Part shown: piece by piece, positions 6,184 to 8,543 of the stretch
Position numbering within the stretch: the first letter of the stretch is position 1
Layout of the letters: every line of letters begins with the position of its first letter
Assembly: GCA_016871135.1 (NCBI GenBank)
Contig: VFZQ01000193.1
Coordinates: 1 to 8,543, forward strand
Reading direction: 5' to 3'
Source of the DNA: Acidobacteriota bacterium
GTDB taxonomy: Bacteria > Acidobacteriota > Terriglobia > Bryobacterales > Bryobacteraceae
Length of the DNA: 8,543 nt
Position numbers and translations under genes: made by a program
The notes under the pieces: generated by a model
Seen by the model: only the letters and a program-made list of their open reading frames with translations
Database searches by the model: none
Told to the model about the DNA's origin: nothing

Positions 6184-7665
6184 ATGAGCAATTTTGTTCC
6201 GTCCACCACGGCTCCGCTGGATGTTTCGGATCCGGCATTGATCCGCCGCGTCGCGGAACAAATGGCGGCGATGGGTTTTGCAGAAGACATGCGGATCGCC
6301 GATGGCGAAACGCAGCCGGACTCCGCGGCGGCTTGCCTGGCGCGCTGTTTCGCTTTGGATGCCCCAACACCGGAATCCACATTGCGCGAGCGCCTCGGTA
6401 ACGAACTGGTAGACACCTGCTTTCGGCTCGGATTACTCGTGCGCCGCGGATCGTTGGCCGCCGGCGCGGTTTGCTTCGTCCCGGCGGGGGACGCCACGGT
6501 CTTTTTCGACCACCCGCATCCAGACACCGAGCAGGGCATGCGGCACTTCGTGATGGGACCCGGCGGCACCACGCAGAAGCTGATCGGATCGATTCCCAAA
6601 CGGCGGCGAAAACGGATCCTCGATCTGTGCAGTGGCAGCGGCGCGGCGGCCTTCAGTGCGGCTCTGTATGCGGACGAGGCCGTCGCGGCGGACTACAATG
6701 AGCGCGCCCTCAACCTGGCCCGATTCGGCGCCTCCTGGAATGGGCTCCAACACGTCGGCGTCCGTTTCACGGATCGATTTTCCGGCATTGCGGGCGAAAC
6801 GTTCGACTTGATCGTCTGCAACCCGCCGTTTGTCGTGAATCCCGCGAACGCGTCGATGTTCTTGAGCGCCGGCATGGGCGGCGATCTTTTCTCCGAACAC
6901 ATCGTCCGGGGCATGGCGGCCCATCTTTGCGAGGGAGGCTTCGCGCATCTGCTCTGCGATGTCGTGGCCACCGCGCGTCAATCTTCACCGGAGCGTTTGG
7001 TCGAATGGCTCACCGCGAATGGATGCGATGCGATGCTTTTTCCGAGCCCGCCAAAAGGCCCCAGCGAATACGCGGAGTCATGGATGCCGCCCAGCCCGGA
7101 GCGCGACGCCGACGGCTTCCGCGACGAGCGTGCGCGCTGGATTCGGTACTACGACGAGTCCGGTTTTCTCGCGTTTCAGCGATTCCTGGTCGTCTTGCGA
7201 AAGCGAACTCCGTTCGATACGGATCCACCCAACTGGACTCGGATCATTGACATGCCCAACGTGCAACAATTCTACGGCCACCACATCTTGCGGTTGTTTG
7301 CCAATGAAGACCTCCTCCGCGCCGGCGAACCCGCATTGCTCGCAGCAAGGCTCAAACTCGCCCCCGACGCGAGGCTCAGCGTGCAGTTCTTTCCCAACGA
7401 AACGCGATGGATTCCGGAAAGCTCCTCGCTCCGCCTGACCGGTGGACTCGACCACGAGGCGCAGGTCGCGAACGTACTCGGGCTGGCCGCGTCGAGACTT
7501 GACGGATCGATCACCGTCGACGAGTTTGTATCCTCTTTCGCGTCGCAAGCCGGCGGCGAAGACGCGCATTCCATTCAGCGGGCGATTCTCGATGCGCTTT
7601 CGCGATTGCTAAGCCTCGGTTTTCTCGCGCCCGTTGAGTTCTTCTCGACCGAGGGCGCCCCATGA
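6184..7665 (+). CDS. Class I SAM-dependent methyltransferase (PrmC/RlmF-like, NPPF motif) with N- and C-terminal extensions
   Basis: The 493-aa protein has a central Rossmann methyltransferase domain. Motif I is RILDLCSGSG (144-153) for SAM binding, the acidic residue after strand 2 is D170 in VAADYNERAL (167-176), and the catalytic NPPF is at 213-216. NPPF/NPPY is typical of enzymes that methylate planar amide or exocyclic amino groups, such as the glutamine methylase PrmC and adenine or guanine N-methyltransferases of RNA and DNA. The domain is preceded by about 120 residues ending in a GPGGTTQ segment (126-131) and followed by about 150 residues. The overall plan resembles roughly 500-aa methyltransferases known mainly as uncharacterised proteins in actinobacteria. 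The final 70 residues, with ITVDEF and a predicted helical stretch through LLSLGFL, could be a small winged-helix domain. The stop overlaps the CoA-transferase start (ATGA, 7662-7665), so the two are translationally coupled. The substrate is not deducible. Confidence 0.85.
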   Translation: MSNFVPSTTAPLDVSDPALIRRVAEQMAAMGFAEDMRIADGETQPDSAAACLARCFALDAPTPESTLRERLGNELVDTCFRLGLLVRRGSLAAGAVCFVPAGDATVFFDHPHPDTEQGMRHFVMGPGGTTQKLIGSIPKRRRKRILDLCSGSGAAAFSAALYADEAVAADYNERALNLARFGASWNGLQHVGVRFTDRFSGIAGETFDLIVCNPPFVVNPANASMFLSAGMGGDLFSEHIVRGMAAHLCEGGFAHLLCDVVATARQSSPERLVEWLTANGCDAMLFPSPPKGPSEYAESWMPPSPERDADGFRDERARWIRYYDESGFLAFQRFLVVLRKRTPFDTDPPNWTRIIDMPNVQQFYGHHILRLFANEDLLRAGEPALLAARLKLAPDARLSVQFFPNETRWIPESSSLRLTGGLDHEAQVANVLGLAASRLDGSITVDEFVSSFASQAGGEDAHSIQRAILDALSRLLSLGFLAPVEFFSTEGAP

Positions 7666-8543
7666 GCCGCCCGCTCGATGGAATTCTGGTCCTCGACCTC
7701 ACCCGCGCCGTCGCCGGGCCAATGTGCACAATGCATCTGGCCGATCTCGGCGCGCGCGTCATAAAAGTCGAAGAGCCAGGTGGTGACGAAACCCGCCGCT
7801 GGGGCCCTCCCTTCGTCGATGGCGACGCCACGTACTTCCTCGGCCTCAACCGCAACAAGGAAAGCGCCGCTCTCGATCTCAAGAACCCCGCCGATCTCGC
7901 CCTCGCGCAACGCATCGCCGCCCGCGCCGATATCATCGTCGAGAACTTCCGCCCCGGCGTCGCCGCGCGCCTCGGCCTCGGCCATGAAGAGTGGTGCGCC
8001 AAACGGCCCGAGCTAATCTGCGCCTCCGTCTCCGGCTTCGGCCAAACGGGCGAAGACGCCCACCGTCCCGGCTACGATCTCATCGTGCAAGCGGCGTGCG
8101 GCCTGATGCACACCAGCGGCGGCCGCGTGTCGTTCCCCGTCGCCGACGTCCTCGCGGCATTGTACCTGCAAAACGGAATTCTGACCGCGCTCTACCGCCG
8201 CCGCGAAACCGGCATCGGCGGTTACATCGACGTGTCGTTGATGGAAGCGCTCTACGCCGGCATGTCGCCCCTCGTCTCCGAAGTTCTGATGGCCGGCAGT
8301 GATCCCGAACCGAAGGGAACCGCCCACGCCAACATCGTGCCCTATCAGGTCTTTCAAGCGTCCGACTGCGGCGTTGCCATCGGCGTCACCAACACGCGCA
8401 TCTGGGAGCGCTTCTGCCACGTGCTCGAACGCGAGGACTGGCTCGCCGATCCGCGCTTCACCGGTAACGGCGCGCGCAACGAAAATCGGGAACTACTCAT
8501 CAGGATGATCGAGCCGGTAATCGCCGCCAAACCCGCCCGTGAA
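7662..8543 (+). CDS. Family III CoA-transferase (CaiB/BaiF type), 3' end beyond the window
   Basis: The first 294 codons are visible, starting at ATG 7662, and stay open to the right edge; full family members are usually about 380-420 aa. Family III enzymes move CoA between carboxylic acids through aspartyl-CoA anhydride intermediates. Family motifs are LDGILVLDLTRAVAGP (5-20), MHLADLGARVIKVEEPGGDE (24-43), LNRNKESAALDLK (62-74), ADIIVENFRPGVAARLGLG (89-107), ASVSGFGQTG (121-130) and PGYDLIVQA (136-144). The likely catalytic aspartate is D162 in PVADVLAAL (159-167). ANIVPYQVF (223-231) is the usual PYxxF segment. The linker between GLMHTSG and the catalytic Asp looks shorter than in typical members. 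The start overlaps the methyltransferase stop by four bases and the downstream context is not visible. The acid substrates are unknown. The family is certain; any specific name (formyl-CoA, carnitine or succinyl-CoA transferase) would be a guess. Confidence 0.93.
   Translation, partial: MSRPLDGILVLDLTRAVAGPMCTMHLADLGARVIKVEEPGGDETRRWGPPFVDGDATYFLGLNRNKESAALDLKNPADLALAQRIAARADIIVENFRPGVAARLGLGHEEWCAKRPELICASVSGFGQTGEDAHRPGYDLIVQAACGLMHTSGGRVSFPVADVLAALYLQNGILTALYRRRETGIGGYIDVSLMEALYAGMSPLVSEVLMAGSDPEPKGTAHANIVPYQVFQASDCGVAIGVTNTRIWERFCHVLEREDWLADPRFTGNGARNENRELLIRMIEPVIAAKPARE

Overview
The window is GC-rich (roughly 60-65% by eye) bacterial chromosome. It carries six complete or near-complete genes plus one gene cut by each edge. 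The carboxypeptidase-regulatory-like secreted proteins at the left, the dense packing, the frequent strand switches and the mixture of functions fit an Acidobacteriota genome, most likely of the Bryobacter/Solibacter type. That assignment is inference from gene content; there is no rRNA or other phylogenetic marker here. No tRNA, rRNA, insertion sequence, CRISPR array or phage gene was seen. No gene-free stretch exceeds about 150 bases.

Layout. On the minus strand at the left, a secreted protein built from repeated carboxypeptidase-regulatory-like beta-sandwich modules (170-1651) is followed by a tandem paralogue that runs off the left edge (1-169). The paralogue's signal peptide and mature part lie in different frames, separated by a four-G run, so it looks frameshifted. 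Divergently, a PduO-type cob(I)alamin adenosyltransferase (1701-2306) starts 49 bp away. After a 152-bp spacer with repeated GGAGT/ACTCC blocks comes a two-gene operon: a family 2 glycosyltransferase of the dolichol-phosphate-mannose-synthase type (2459-3226) and an FAD-dependent oxidoreductase (3244-4596) of an uncharacterised family often found near glycan genes.

Convergent with this operon is the most unusual gene (4620-6116, minus). It is a single polypeptide in which a TssB/VipA-like contractile-sheath small subunit is fused to a TssC/VipB-like large subunit that ends before the usual C-terminal domain. No other type VI secretion genes are visible. It has a good ribosome binding site and a consensus TATAAT -10 box. 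Divergent from it, a class I SAM-dependent methyltransferase with an NPPF motif (6184-7665) is coupled through an ATGA overlap to a family III (CaiB/BaiF) CoA-transferase (7662 to the right edge).

How they work together: the glycosyltransferase/FAD pair and the methyltransferase/CoA-transferase pair look like genuine operons. The adenosyltransferase supplies adenosylcobalamin, a general cofactor, and has no visible partner here. The sheath-fusion gene stands alone as its own transcription unit.
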